Source: Mycobacterium paraseoulense (GTDB lineage: Bacteria; Actinomycetota; Actinomycetes; Mycobacteriales; Mycobacteriaceae). Taken from it: DNA of 64,000 nt. The DNA lies in contig NZ_AP022619.1 in the NCBI RefSeq assembly GCF_010731655.1, positions 5,890,001-5,954,000 on the forward strand. The letters are read 5' to 3'. The notes under the pieces are model-generated. The model was not told the origin of the DNA, did not search any database, and worked only from the letters and a program-made list of their open reading frames with translations. The position numbers and the translations under genes are program-made. Positions 1-7,797 of the stretch are shown in pieces. Every line of letters starts with the position of its first letter. Position 1 is the first letter of the stretch.

Positions 1-34
1 TTTCTTCCGCTTTGACTGCTGCTTCTGTTGGCAT
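1..34 (-). CDS. 5' end of a leftward gene, possibly a NiFe hydrogenase small subunit (partial)
   Basis: An ATG at 34 on the minus strand opens a frame beginning MPTEAAVKAEE that leaves the window at base 1. A purine-rich GGAAAG lies 8 bases upstream of the ATG. The identity cannot be read from 11 residues. I infer a hydrogenase structural gene because hypA, hypB and nicT lie immediately upstream in the same orientation and because mycobacterial hydrogenase small subunits can have a short polar N-terminal extension like this one. It could equally be another gene of the nickel block. Confidence 0.4.
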   Translation of the reverse strand, partial: MPTEAAVKAEE

Positions 35-115
35 GCTGCAGCTTTCCGGGACCGGGCTGGGGCCCCTGCGCCGCCGGAGTCGACCGTCGGCCCACTTGCG
101 CGGCGCTAATTTCCG

Positions 116-179
116 GGTCTACTCCTCACCACCGGGCGTGTCAACGGTTCCGCGGCACCAACTGGTTAGACAACCGTTG
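116..179 (-). promoter_or_regulatory. Candidate promoter with a cluster of AAC-N-GTT repeats ahead of the left-edge gene
   Basis: On the minus strand TTGACA (144 to 139) and TAGACC (121 to 116) are separated by 17 bases, a good -35 and a fair -10 that lacks the final T. Three short dyads lie over and upstream of the -35: AACGGTT at 143-149, AACTGGTT at 160-167 and AACCGTT at 172-178. The outer two form an inverted repeat, CAACGGTT against AACCGTTG. This looks like an operator for the leftward gene starting at 34, but the regulator is unknown. Confidence 0.4.
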
Positions 180-234
180 CATCGCCCTGCCGTGCCGCCG
201 CACGCGCACCCGGCGCCATGCGAAAAGTTCCGGC

Positions 235-257
235 GTCCTGCAAAACCCTTGCAAGAC
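235..257. promoter_or_regulatory. Hairpin with a TGCAA-N5-TTGCA core downstream of hypB
   Basis: GTC-C-TGCAA, loop AACCC, TTGCA-A-GAC forms a stem with one mismatch just after the hypB stop codon at 265. The core TGCAA (239-243), five bases, TTGCA (249-253) has the spacing of a Streptomyces-type Nur box and matches the one at 2675-2689. It could be an operator for the left-edge gene or a simple transcription terminator for the nicT-hypA-hypB run. A hairpin with the same loop follows proS at 16428. Confidence 0.4.
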
Positions 258-264
258 GGACCGG

Positions 265-1035
265 TTAGGCTCGCGGCTCGGCGGCGAAACGTCGCAGCCA
301 GCCGAACCACGCGCCCATCCCGGCGCCGGTGCGCGCACTGAGCGGCAGGATCGTCGCCGCCGCATTGACCTGGCGCACATGGGAGATGTAGGTGTCGACG
401 TCGACGTCGAGGTACGGAACCAAGTCAATCTTGTTGATCAACACCACATCCACCGACCGGAACATGACCGGGTACTTCAGCGGCTTGTCCTCGCCCTCGG
501 TCACGGAGTAGACCATGGCCTTGGCGTGCTCGCCGACGTCGAACTCCGCCGGGCACACCAAGTTGCCCACGTTCTCGATGATGACCAGGTCCAGGGCGGG
601 CAGGTCGAGCCCCGGCAGTGCCCGGTTCACCATCGGCGCGTCGAGATGGCACTCGCCGCCAAAACCGTTGCTGGTGTTGAGCAGTGACACCTGGGCGCCA
701 CGACCGCTGAGCTTGGCCGCGTCCAGATCGGTGGCGATGTCACCCTCGATCACCCCGATCGCGATCTCACCGGCGAGCTCGTCGAGCGTGGCCTGCAGGA
801 CGGTCGTCTTGCCCGAACCCGGTGAGCTCATCAGGTTGACGGTGCGCACCCCGTTGCTCTCGAACGCCGCCCGGTTGGCGTCGGCGAGCAGGTCGTTCTC
901 GGCGAAGATCGCCTCCAGCACGTCGACGCGCTGCCTGCCGGTCTGGTACTGGCCGTGATCGCCGTGCCGATGATCGGGATCGTCGTGCTCGTGGGTGTGC
1001 ACGGTTCCGTCGTCATGCCGATGAAATCTACCCAT
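265..1035 (-). CDS. hypB: HypB, nickel-binding GTPase for hydrogenase maturation
   Basis: HypB delivers Ni2+ to the hydrogenase large subunit together with HypA, driven by GTP hydrolysis in the cytoplasm. The N-terminal 30 residues are His/Asp-rich, as in nickel-storing HypB forms. Numbering from the in-frame TTG at 1041, the P-loop SSPGSGKTT is at about 72-80, the metal-site pair Cys-His sits in GGECHLD near 131, the ENVGNLVCP segment near 156-164, and NKID of the G4 loop near 203. About 256 aa, usual for the family. I take the ATG at 1035, giving MGRFHR, over the TTG six bases earlier. It is 28 bases downstream of hypA and reads with it. Its presence implies an active NiFe hydrogenase, which M. 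tuberculosis at this locus does not seem to have. Confidence 0.93.
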   Translation of the reverse strand: MGRFHRHDDGTVHTHEHDDPDHRHGDHGQYQTGRQRVDVLEAIFAENDLLADANRAAFESNGVRTVNLMSSPGSGKTTVLQATLDELAGEIAIGVIEGDIATDLDAAKLSGRGAQVSLLNTSNGFGGECHLDAPMVNRALPGLDLPALDLVIIENVGNLVCPAEFDVGEHAKAMVYSVTEGEDKPLKYPVMFRSVDVVLINKIDLVPYLDVDVDTYISHVRQVNAAATILPLSARTGAGMGAWFGWLRRFAAEPRA

Positions 1036-1063
1036 GGTCAAATCCGTTCGGAGCAGGCGCTTT

Positions 1064-1399
1064 TCACGAGACGTCCAGCGACGTCACCAAGAATTCGTTG
1101 CCGCGCAACACCTCGACGTCCGAACTGTCGCATTGCGGACACCAGATCGACCAGGCCGACGTGATCTCCGATCGCCTGCCGCACGCCCGGCAGCGCACCT
1201 CGGCGGCGACGCACTCGAGTTCCAGCTCGGCCTCCGGCATGTCCTCGGCGTCCCGCACCAGGGTCCAGCAGAACGACAGCGACTCGGGCACCACCTGGCG
1301 AAGCGCCCCGATCCGAACCCGCACCACGTCGACGTGGCGGCCATCGGCATGCGTCTTGGCCACACCGGCGATCGCCTCGCACAGCGACAGCTCATGCAC
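1064..1399 (-). CDS. hypA: HypA, nickel metallochaperone for hydrogenase maturation
   Basis: HypA binds nickel through its extreme N-terminus and passes it to the hydrogenase with HypB. The 111-residue protein starts MHEL, so the essential His2 is present when the GTG at 1399 is the start; an ATG four bases inside is in another frame and is rejected. A structural zinc site is made by CRAC (C70, C73) and CPQC (C87, C90). It lies between nicT and hypB on the same strand and is probably cotranscribed with both. Confidence 0.92.
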   Translation of the reverse strand: MHELSLCEAIAGVAKTHADGRHVDVVRVRIGALRQVVPESLSFCWTLVRDAEDMPEAELELECVAAEVRCRACGRRSEITSAWSIWCPQCDSSDVEVLRGNEFLVTSLDVS

Positions 1400-1484
1400 C
1401 GCCGATCACCGGCGTCCGCCCCAGGCTCATGAGCACTGTTCTACACCCGAACGCCCCGAGCGCGCAGCAGTGTTGGGTACCCGC

Positions 1485-2600
1485 TCAGGAGGACGTCCAC
1501 TTCTGTTCGAGACGCCCGTAACGCCAGACCAGCAGAGCCACCGCCCAGGTGACGACGAACGTCCCGACGATGAAATAGCCGACGGCGTTGAGATCGAGCC
1601 CGCCGATCCAGGTCCAGAACGCGCCCCGCCAGCCGAACTGTTCGGCGAACAGGGTGAGGAGTTCGACGCTGCCGATCAGCAGCGCGACCACCACCGACAG
1701 GGCGGTGATGGTGATGTTGTAGTAGATCTTGCGGACCGGGTTGGAAAAGGCCCAGCCGTAGGCGAAGTTCATGAACGAGCCGTCGATGGTGTCCAGCAGG
1801 CACATGCCGGCGGTGAACAGCACGGGCAGGCACAGGATCGCGTACCACGGCAGCCCGGCGGCCGCGCTGGTGCCGGCCAGGACCAGCAGCGCGATCTCGG
1901 TCGCCGTGTCGAAGCCGAGACCGAACAGCACCCCAACGGGGTAGGAGTGCCACGACTTGGTTATCGATTTGGTGAAGCGGCGCAGGAATCGGTTCATCAG
2001 GCCCCGGTTGTCCAGCTGCCGTTCCAGTTCGGCCCCGTCGGTTTCGTGGTCGTAGTCGCCGCGGCGCAGCCGGGCGAACACCCGCAGGATGCCCACCAGC
2101 ACGATGACGTTGAGCAGGCCGATCGCGTAGAGGAACACACCGGAGACGCCGGTGCCGATCAGCCCCGTGTAGTGGTGCAGCGCCGACGCATCGTTCCGGA
2201 CCGGCCCGACGATCGTCTTGACCCCGCACGCCAGCAGGACCGCCAGCCCGAAGACCACCGTGGAATGACCCAGCGAGAAGAAGAATCCGACGGCCAGCGG
2301 GCGCTGCCCGTCGTTCATCAGCTTGCGGGTGGTGTTGTCGATGGCGGCGATGTGGTCGGCGTCGAACGCGTGCCGCATTCCCAGGGTGTAGGCCGTCACC
2401 CCGACGCCGACGCCAAATGCCTTGCCGCCGAAGCTGAATTGCGCCGGGGCCACCAAGGCCGTCAGGGTGAACCAACCGACCACGTGCAGCGCGACAATGA
2501 CCGCCGACATCGCCGCGAGCCGCCACCACTCCGCCGGCGTGCAGGCGGCGCGAAGCCTGGTCGTCCATGACGGGCGCCAGTCGAGCTCAGTACCGGTCAC
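1485..2600 (-). CDS. nicT: NicT, NiCoT-family nickel/cobalt permease
   Basis: A 371-residue inner-membrane transporter of the NiCoT family, which takes up Ni2+ (sometimes Co2+) for urease and hydrogenase. The family signature RHAFDADHIAAIDN, with its HX4DH core, lies at about residues 76-89 in the second membrane helix, and a further conserved LGHSTVVF follows. About eight hydrophobic segments are evident. The frame is open far upstream, but the GTG at 2600 has an AAGGA ribosome site five bases before it and gives the expected length. It heads a nicT-hypA-hypB run. A good promoter (TTGACC, 18 bases, TACAGT) and a Nur-type inverted repeat lie just upstream, so repression by the divergent Fur-family protein is likely. 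Confidence 0.93.
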   Translation of the reverse strand: MTGTELDWRPSWTTRLRAACTPAEWWRLAAMSAVIVALHVVGWFTLTALVAPAQFSFGGKAFGVGVGVTAYTLGMRHAFDADHIAAIDNTTRKLMNDGQRPLAVGFFFSLGHSTVVFGLAVLLACGVKTIVGPVRNDASALHHYTGLIGTGVSGVFLYAIGLLNVIVLVGILRVFARLRRGDYDHETDGAELERQLDNRGLMNRFLRRFTKSITKSWHSYPVGVLFGLGFDTATEIALLVLAGTSAAAGLPWYAILCLPVLFTAGMCLLDTIDGSFMNFAYGWAFSNPVRKIYYNITITALSVVVALLIGSVELLTLFAEQFGWRGAFWTWIGGLDLNAVGYFIVGTFVVTWAVALLVWRYGRLEQKWTSS

Positions 2601-2639
2601 CGGGGTCCTTCCAGCCTCGGGCGGGGAACCACCGGCACG

Positions 2640-2669
2640 ACTGTATGTGCCGGTACGCGCCACGGTCAA
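2640..2669 (-). promoter_or_regulatory. nicT promoter
   Basis: On the minus strand TTGACC (2669 to 2664) and TACAGT (2645 to 2640) are 18 bases apart, which would start transcription near 2633 and give a leader of about 33 bases before the nicT GTG. The -35 is five bases from the Nur-type box at 2675-2689, so a bound repressor would crowd RNA polymerase. Confidence 0.6.
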
Positions 2670-2674
2670 CCAGA

Positions 2675-2689
2675 TGCAAATGGATTGCA
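2675..2689. promoter_or_regulatory. Nur-type box TGCAA-N5-TTGCA between nicT and the Fur-family gene
   Basis: TGCAA, ATGGA, TTGCA is a perfect 5-5-5 inverted repeat sitting about midway in the 168-base divergent region, 74 bases from the nicT start and 79 from the regulator start. The nickel-responsive Fur homologue Nur of Streptomyces recognises tTGCaa-N5-ttGCAA, and this site matches its core. It is the obvious operator for autoregulation and nickel control of nicT. Confidence 0.6.
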
Positions 2690-2768
2690 GGAATCGCCGG
2701 CACCCGCCAGGGGGCCGAATCCGGCCGAAAACTGGCGCGCCCGGCTGACGGCGCGCGACACTGAACGG

Positions 2769-3260
2769 GTGACGCCCAACCCGTCGGCGCTGGACCCGTC
2801 CGTCACCGCCCGGATCGGCGATCTGCTGCGCGACCGGGGGCTGCGGCGGATGTCGTCGCGGATACAGGTGCTGGCGGTGCTCGAGCCGGTGCACGGGCAC
2901 CTGCCGGTGGCCGAGATCCACAAGCGGGTGCGGGCGTGCCTGCCGCACGGCGCCCACCCTCCCGACGTGGCAACGATCTATCGCACGGTGACCACGCTGG
3001 TCGGGCAGGGGGTGTTGCACCCGTTGACCCTCGAGGGCGGCGTCACCACCTACGGGATGGCCACCGCGCCGCACCACCATGCCGTGTGTACCGAATGCGG
3101 CTCGATCATCGAGGTGCCGGCCGGGCGGCTCAGTTCGGCGCTCGAACACGCGATGGCGGGAAGTTCCTTCGCGCTGTCGGAGGCCGCGGGCCTGACGCTG
3201 CACGGCCTGTGTCCGCAATGCCAAGAGGCCAAGCGCCCGCCGAAACGCTCAGGGCGCTGA
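2769..3260 (+). CDS. Fur-family metalloregulator, probable nickel sensor (Nur-like)
   Basis: A 163-residue Fur-family DNA-binding repressor. The winged helix spans about residues 15-85, with the recognition helix in PDVATIYRTVTTL. The dimer/metal domain has HHH at 102-104 and two CxxC pairs, CTEC (107, 110) and CPQC (148, 151), that would bind structural zinc. I use the GTG at 2769; the open frame reaches a TTG at 2685, but that lies inside the operator. No clear ribosome site is seen. It is divergent from nicT across a Nur-type box and its stop is one base from the mtr stop. Context favours nickel sensing; Zur or Fur function is possible but less likely. I do not recall a counterpart at this locus in M. 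tuberculosis. Confidence 0.85.
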   Translation: MTPNPSALDPSVTARIGDLLRDRGLRRMSSRIQVLAVLEPVHGHLPVAEIHKRVRACLPHGAHPPDVATIYRTVTTLVGQGVLHPLTLEGGVTTYGMATAPHHHAVCTECGSIIEVPAGRLSSALEHAMAGSSFALSEAAGLTLHGLCPQCQEAKRPPKRSGR

Positions 3261-3261
3261 C

Positions 3262-4641
3262 CTACTGCAGATCCAGTAGCGCGTTCTCCACCACCTCGGG
3301 CAGCGCCGGGTGAATCCAGTACTGGCCGCGGGCCATCTCCGGGGCGGTCAGCCCGAAGCTCATCGCCTGGATCAGCGGCTGGATGATCGACGACGCCTGG
3401 GGGCCCATGACGTGGGCGCCCAGCAGGCAACCGGTGTTCCGCTCGGCGATCAGCTTGACTATCCCGGTGGTGTCCTCCATCGCCCAACCGTAGGCGACGT
3501 CGCCGTAGTCGTGTATCGCGACCGATATGTCGAACCCCTTTGCGATCGCCTGGTTTTCGGTCAGGCCGACGGACGCCAGCTGCGGGTCGGTGAACACCGC
3601 CGAGGGCACGTAGCGGTGATCGGTCAACACCATCGACTCGGTGTCGTCCCAGTCGCAGTGCAGGTTGTGCTTCACGACGCGCGCCTCGTGGTTGGCGACG
3701 TGCTTGAGCTGGTACGGCGAGGAGACGTCGCCGAGGGCGAAAACCCCACGCGCGGAGGTCCGTTGGTATTCGTCGACCAGCACCCGGCCGTTCTCGAGAT
3801 CGACACCGGCCTGTTCGGCGTCCAGCAGGTCGGCGTTGGACACCCGCCCGGTCGCGACCAGCAGCAGGTCGGCGTTCAGCGTGGATCCGTCGTCGAGCCG
3901 CAGGGAGACGCCGGAGCCGTTGTCGGTGCCGGCCACGACGTTGCGGTGCGTGCGCAATTCCCATTTGGCCGCGGCGATGCGGGTGAAGCGTTTGCAGATG
4001 GTGTCGTCGCAGTGCCGCAGCATGGTGGCCCCCCGGATCACCAGCGTCACCCGCACGCCAAGAGCCGAGAAGACATGAGCGAATTCGGCTGCCACGAAAC
4101 CACTTCCAACGATAACCAGGTGCTCGGGCAGCTCGGGAATGCGCATGATGGTGTCGCTGGTGTGGTAGCCGACCCCGCAGTCGATGATCGCGGGCGGGAT
4201 CACCGGGCGCGACCCCGCCGCGATCACCACCTGGTCGGCGGTGAATTCCTCACCGGCGTCGGTGCGCAACAGGTAGCGACCGTCGGGCTGAACCGGTCCG
4301 AACCGGGTGTGCCGGCTGTACAAATCGACGTTGGGGGCGGCGCGCCGGTAATCTTCGCCGCTCATCGAGATCGGATCGATCCGGCCGAAGACGCGCGAGA
4401 CGATGTCGTCCCAACGCACCCGGTCGACGTGCGCGTCGACCCCGTAGCGCGCCGCGTCGCGGATCGTCATGGCGACCTCGGCGGCGTAGACGAACATCTT
4501 GGTCGGGATGCACCCGACGTTCAGGCAGGTGCCGCCGAACGTGCCCTGCTCGCACAGCGCCGCCCGCTTGCCGAGCAAGCGATCGTCGAGAAGCGTGTTG
4601 CCCGAACCGGTTCCGATGATCGCGATGTCGTATGTCTCCAC
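3262..4641 (-). CDS. mtr: Mtr, mycothione reductase
   Basis: Reduces mycothiol disulfide with NADPH, keeping the actinobacterial low-molecular-weight thiol reduced. It is a 459-residue FAD pyridine-nucleotide disulfide oxidoreductase. The FAD-binding GTGSGN is at residues 10-15, the redox disulfide lies in CLNVGCIPTK (C39, C44), a second nucleotide fold starts at IVGSGFVAAEF, and the C-terminal HPALPEVVE supplies the catalytic His-Glu pair from the partner subunit. The GTG at 4641 matches the known protein length; an AGGAAGG precedes it. It starts four bases after the upstream hydrolase stops, so the two are probably cotranscribed. Confidence 0.96.
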   Translation of the reverse strand: METYDIAIIGTGSGNTLLDDRLLGKRAALCEQGTFGGTCLNVGCIPTKMFVYAAEVAMTIRDAARYGVDAHVDRVRWDDIVSRVFGRIDPISMSGEDYRRAAPNVDLYSRHTRFGPVQPDGRYLLRTDAGEEFTADQVVIAAGSRPVIPPAIIDCGVGYHTSDTIMRIPELPEHLVIVGSGFVAAEFAHVFSALGVRVTLVIRGATMLRHCDDTICKRFTRIAAAKWELRTHRNVVAGTDNGSGVSLRLDDGSTLNADLLLVATGRVSNADLLDAEQAGVDLENGRVLVDEYQRTSARGVFALGDVSSPYQLKHVANHEARVVKHNLHCDWDDTESMVLTDHRYVPSAVFTDPQLASVGLTENQAIAKGFDISVAIHDYGDVAYGWAMEDTTGIVKLIAERNTGCLLGAHVMGPQASSIIQPLIQAMSFGLTAPEMARGQYWIHPALPEVVENALLDLQ

Positions 4642-4645
4642 CCCG

Positions 4646-5662
4646 TCATCCCTTCCTCGAGGATGACTCGGTGCGATCGGAGCGCAGGTAGTCGTCCAGC
4701 CAGCGATCCAGCTGACGATAGGCGGCCTGTCGCGGCTCCGGCAGCGACAGGAATACATCGTGTTTGGCGTCGCGGATCGGAACGATGGTGCTGCGATTGC
4801 CGATGCAGCCGGCCCGCCTGGCGATCTGGGTGACGTCGAGAACCGCGTCGCCGCGTTGCATGGACGCCGCGTCGCCGGTCTCTCGGACGGTGTGATCCGA
4901 GCGCAGGATCAGGTTCGGCACCCCGACGTCGAGGCCGCGGTGTAACCGGGCGTGGCCGCGGCGGATGGCGTTGAGCCAGCCGAGCGTGATGGGGAAGCCG
5001 CCCACCGGTTTCCACTGCAGGTCGTAGTCGAACTCGCCGTGATAGTCGCGATGCAGGGTGGTCCCGTAACCGCCCTCGGTGGGCGCGCGGACCACCCCCT
5101 TGGACCGCACCCGGGACAGGCCGGCGATCAGCGCCGAGGTCACCGGAAGGCGCAGGACCGCCGGACCGTGCAGGTCCAGGAACGGGCTGTTGAGCACCAA
5201 GCCTCCGACGCCGCCGTGGGCCGCGGGATCCCGCCGGCGCAGCCGGTCCAGCCAGAGCGACACGACGAGCCCGCCGGAGGAATGGCCGTACACCAGAACA
5301 CTGGCGGGCCGGTCGTGCTCGAGGATCCCCGCCAGGGCGTGCTCGAGTTCGGCGTCGTAGTCGTCGAGGCTGGTGATGAAGTGCGGTGTCTGACCGTCGC
5401 GGCGCGACCGGCCGCACTTCTGTAGGTCCAGCGCGTAGAAGGCGAAGCCGCGATCCGCGAAGTGATCGGCCAGCGCCGTGTTGAAGAAGTAGTCGGTGTA
5501 GCCGTGCACCGCCAGCACGGCGTGGCCCGCGCCGGTCGGCCCGGCGGGCTCGCCCCGCCGGATCAGCGTCGCGACGATCTCCCCCTCGCCGACCGGGTCG
5601 GGCCCCAGGGGGATGGTGCGCTGCCAATAACCGGGCAGGACGTCGGGCTCCCAGCCAGTCAC
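4646..5662 (-). CDS. Alpha/beta hydrolase, lysophospholipase-like (Rv2854 type)
   Basis: A 338-residue serine hydrolase of the alpha/beta fold, monoacylglycerol lipase-like in shape. Oxyanion-region HGYTDY is at 53-58, the nucleophile elbow GHSSG at 126-130 with Ser128, and a C-terminal DAKHDVF provides the His. Substrate is not identifiable from sequence. The gene sits immediately upstream of mtr with a four-base gap and is divergent from mqo, an arrangement conserved in mycobacteria; a link with thiol metabolism is only positional. Confidence 0.8.
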   Translation of the reverse strand: MTGWEPDVLPGYWQRTIPLGPDPVGEGEIVATLIRRGEPAGPTGAGHAVLAVHGYTDYFFNTALADHFADRGFAFYALDLQKCGRSRRDGQTPHFITSLDDYDAELEHALAGILEHDRPASVLVYGHSSGGLVVSLWLDRLRRRDPAAHGGVGGLVLNSPFLDLHGPAVLRLPVTSALIAGLSRVRSKGVVRAPTEGGYGTTLHRDYHGEFDYDLQWKPVGGFPITLGWLNAIRRGHARLHRGLDVGVPNLILRSDHTVRETGDAASMQRGDAVLDVTQIARRAGCIGNRSTIVPIRDAKHDVFLSLPEPRQAAYRQLDRWLDDYLRSDRTESSSRKG

Positions 5663-5773
5663 GAGGCCAGCTTAGAGGTTTTGCTGGCCATGGGGAGGCG
5701 CACGCCGTTCGTGCCCGGTTTGCCTCGGGATAGCCTGGGGACCGGCGCAGTCGAGGGAAGGACCTAGGAGCAG

Positions 5774-7276
5774 GTGTCATCGCTAGCCCGAACCGCACGG
5801 ACGGACGTCGTGCTGGTGGGTGCGGGCATCATGAGCGCCACGCTGGGTGCGTTGCTGCGGCGGCTGCAACCGGACTGGTCCATGACCGTTGTCGAGCGGC
5901 TGGACGCCGTCGCCGCGGAAAGCAGCAGTCCCTGGAACAACGCCGGCACCGGGCACTCCGCGCTCTGTGAGCTCAACTACACGCCGCAACGCTCCGACGG
6001 CTCGATCGACATCACGAAAGCGGTCCGCATCAACGAGCAGTTCCAGGTGACCCGGCAATTCTGGGCCTACGCCGTCGAGCACGGGATCCTGACCGATACC
6101 GGCTTTCTCAACGCGCTGCCGCACGTGAGCTTCGTGCGCGGCGCGCAGCGCGTGGATTTCCTGCGCCGCCGGCAGCGGGCCCTGGCCGGTAACCCGCTGT
6201 TCGCCGGCACCGAATTCATCGACGACGCGCACGAGTTCGCCCGCCGGCTGCCGTTCATGGCCGCCAAGCGCGACTTCTCCGAACCGACCGCGCTCAACTG
6301 GGCCCCCCACGGCACCGACGTCGATTTCGGTGCGCTGGCCCGCCAGCTCATCGGCTTCTGCGTGCGGGGCGGCGCGACCGCGCTGTTCGGCCACGAGGTC
6401 CGCGATCTGACCCGGCGATCCGACGGCGGCTGGACGCTGCTGGTCCGCAATCGCCGCACCGGCGAAAAGCACCGGCTGAAAGCCAAATTCGTCTTCGTCG
6501 GGGCGGGCGGTGACGCGCTGCCATTGCTGCAGAAGTCCGGCATCAAAGAGGTCAGGGGCTTCGCCGGATTCCCCATCGGCGGCCGGTTCCTGCGCACCGA
6601 CAACCCGGCGCTCACCGCCGCGCACCGGGCAAAGGTGTACGGGGTTCCGGCGCCGGGAGCCCCGCCCCTGGGCGCGCTGCACCTGGACCTCCGGTTCGTC
6701 AACGGCAAGCCGTGGCTGGTGTTCGGGCCGTTCGCCGGCTGGTCACCGAAGTTCCTCAAATACGGCCGCCTCAGCGACCTGCCCCGCTCGGTCAAGCCGG
6801 ACAACGCGGTGTCCATGCTCGGCGCCGGCCTCACGCAGCTGCGGCTGGTCAACTATCTGCTCGGCCAGCTGCGGCTGTCGGAGCCGGACCGCATCCACGC
6901 GTTGCGCGAATTCGCGCCCAGCGCGGTTGATTCCGACTGGGAGCTGACCGTGGCCGGGCAGCGCGTGCAGGTGATCCGGCGGGACCGGCGCAGGGGGGGC
7001 GTGCTGGACTTCAGCACCACCGTGCTGGCGGCCGCCGACGGCAGCATCGCCGGGCTGCTCGGCGGCTCCCCGGGGGCGTCGACGGCGGTGCCGGCCATGC
7101 TCGAGGTGCTTCAGCGGTGCTTCGGCGACCGGTACCGTTCCTGGCTGCCCGCCCTCAAGGAGATGGTGCCGTCGCTGGGGGTCGAGCTGGCCCGTGAGCC
7201 GGCGTTGTACGACGAGGTGTGGTCCTGGGGCACCCAGGTGCTGGGGTTGAAGTCCGATTCGGGGGTGCGGTCATGA
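5774..7276 (+). CDS. mqo: Mqo, malate:quinone oxidoreductase
   Basis: Membrane-associated FAD enzyme that oxidises malate to oxaloacetate and passes electrons to the quinone pool, the alternative to NAD malate dehydrogenase. 500 aa, usual length. N-terminal dinucleotide fold [13 protein letters not shown] at about 13-25, then [19 protein letters not shown], a hallmark of the Mqo family, and a C-terminal LGGSPGAST. Start is the GTG at 5774, with AGGAG ending four bases before it. The final ATGA overlaps the start of the acetyltransferase gene. Confidence 0.95.
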   Translation: MSSLARTARTDVVLVGAGIMSATLGALLRRLQPDWSMTVVERLDAVAAESSSPWNNAGTGHSALCELNYTPQRSDGSIDITKAVRINEQFQVTRQFWAYAVEHGILTDTGFLNALPHVSFVRGAQRVDFLRRRQRALAGNPLFAGTEFIDDAHEFARRLPFMAAKRDFSEPTALNWAPHGTDVDFGALARQLIGFCVRGGATALFGHEVRDLTRRSDGGWTLLVRNRRTGEKHRLKAKFVFVGAGGDALPLLQKSGIKEVRGFAGFPIGGRFLRTDNPALTAAHRAKVYGVPAPGAPPLGALHLDLRFVNGKPWLVFGPFAGWSPKFLKYGRLSDLPRSVKPDNAVSMLGAGLTQLRLVNYLLGQLRLSEPDRIHALREFAPSAVDSDWELTVAGQRVQVIRRDRRRGGVLDFSTTVLAAADGSIAGLLGGSPGASTAVPAMLEVLQRCFGDRYRSWLPALKEMVPSLGVELAREPALYDEVWSWGTQVLGLKSDSGVRS

Positions 7277-7797
7277 GTGAAGCGTTGCGTCGGTCCTGGG
7301 CCAAAGACCTTGACGCCCAGACACTTTACGAGCTGCTCAAGTTGCGGGTGGAGGTGTTCGTGGTGGAGCAGGCCTGCCCGTACCCGGAGCTCGACGGGCG
7401 CGACCTGCTCGCCGAAACGCGACACTTCTGGCTCGAGACGCCCGAGGGCGAGGTGATCTGCACGTTGAGGTTGATGGAGGAACACGCCGGGGGCCGCAAG
7501 ACGTTCCGGCTCGGCCGGTTGTGCACCAAACGCAGCGCCCGCGGGCAGGGCCACACCACCCGGCTGCTGCGCGCGGCCCTGGCCGAGGTGGGCGACTACC
7601 CGTGCCGCATCGACGCGCAGACCTATCTGGCCGACATGTACGCCCAGCACGGCTTCGTCCGCGCCGGTGAGGATTTCGTCGACGACGGCATTCCCCACGT
7701 GCCGATGCTCAAGCCCTCACGCCCGCCTCCTCAGGCCGATACCCGGCCTGAATCGTCGGCGGGCGGGCCGGGCTCCGGCCTGACGGAGCTACCGTGA
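7273..7797 (+). CDS. GNAT acetyltransferase, ElaA-like
   Basis: A 174-residue N-acetyltransferase. The early segment [23 protein letters not shown] is typical of the ElaA subgroup, and [18 protein letters not shown] is the acetyl-CoA loop (R/Q-x-x-G-x-G/A). The substrate is unknown. The ATG at 7273 overlaps the mqo stop (ATGA), and the TGA at 7795 overlaps the chelatase GTG at 7794, so translation is coupled on both sides. The last 25 residues are Pro/Gly-rich and probably disordered. Confidence 0.85.
   Translation: MSEALRRSWAKDLDAQTLYELLKLRVEVFVVEQACPYPELDGRDLLAETRHFWLETPEGEVICTLRLMEEHAGGRKTFRLGRLCTKRSARGQGHTTRLLRAALAEVGDYPCRIDAQTYLADMYAQHGFVRAGEDFVDDGIPHVPMLKPSRPPPQADTRPESSAGGPGSGLTELP

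Noticed and set aside
1098-2570. A 490-codon plus-strand frame over hypA and nicT
   Set aside because: No recognisable protein features; both minus-strand genes are certain.
2601-2768. Nickel/cobalt riboswitch ahead of nicT
   Set aside because: The predicted leader is only about 33 bases and has no four-way-junction-like pattern; a protein operator explains the site better.
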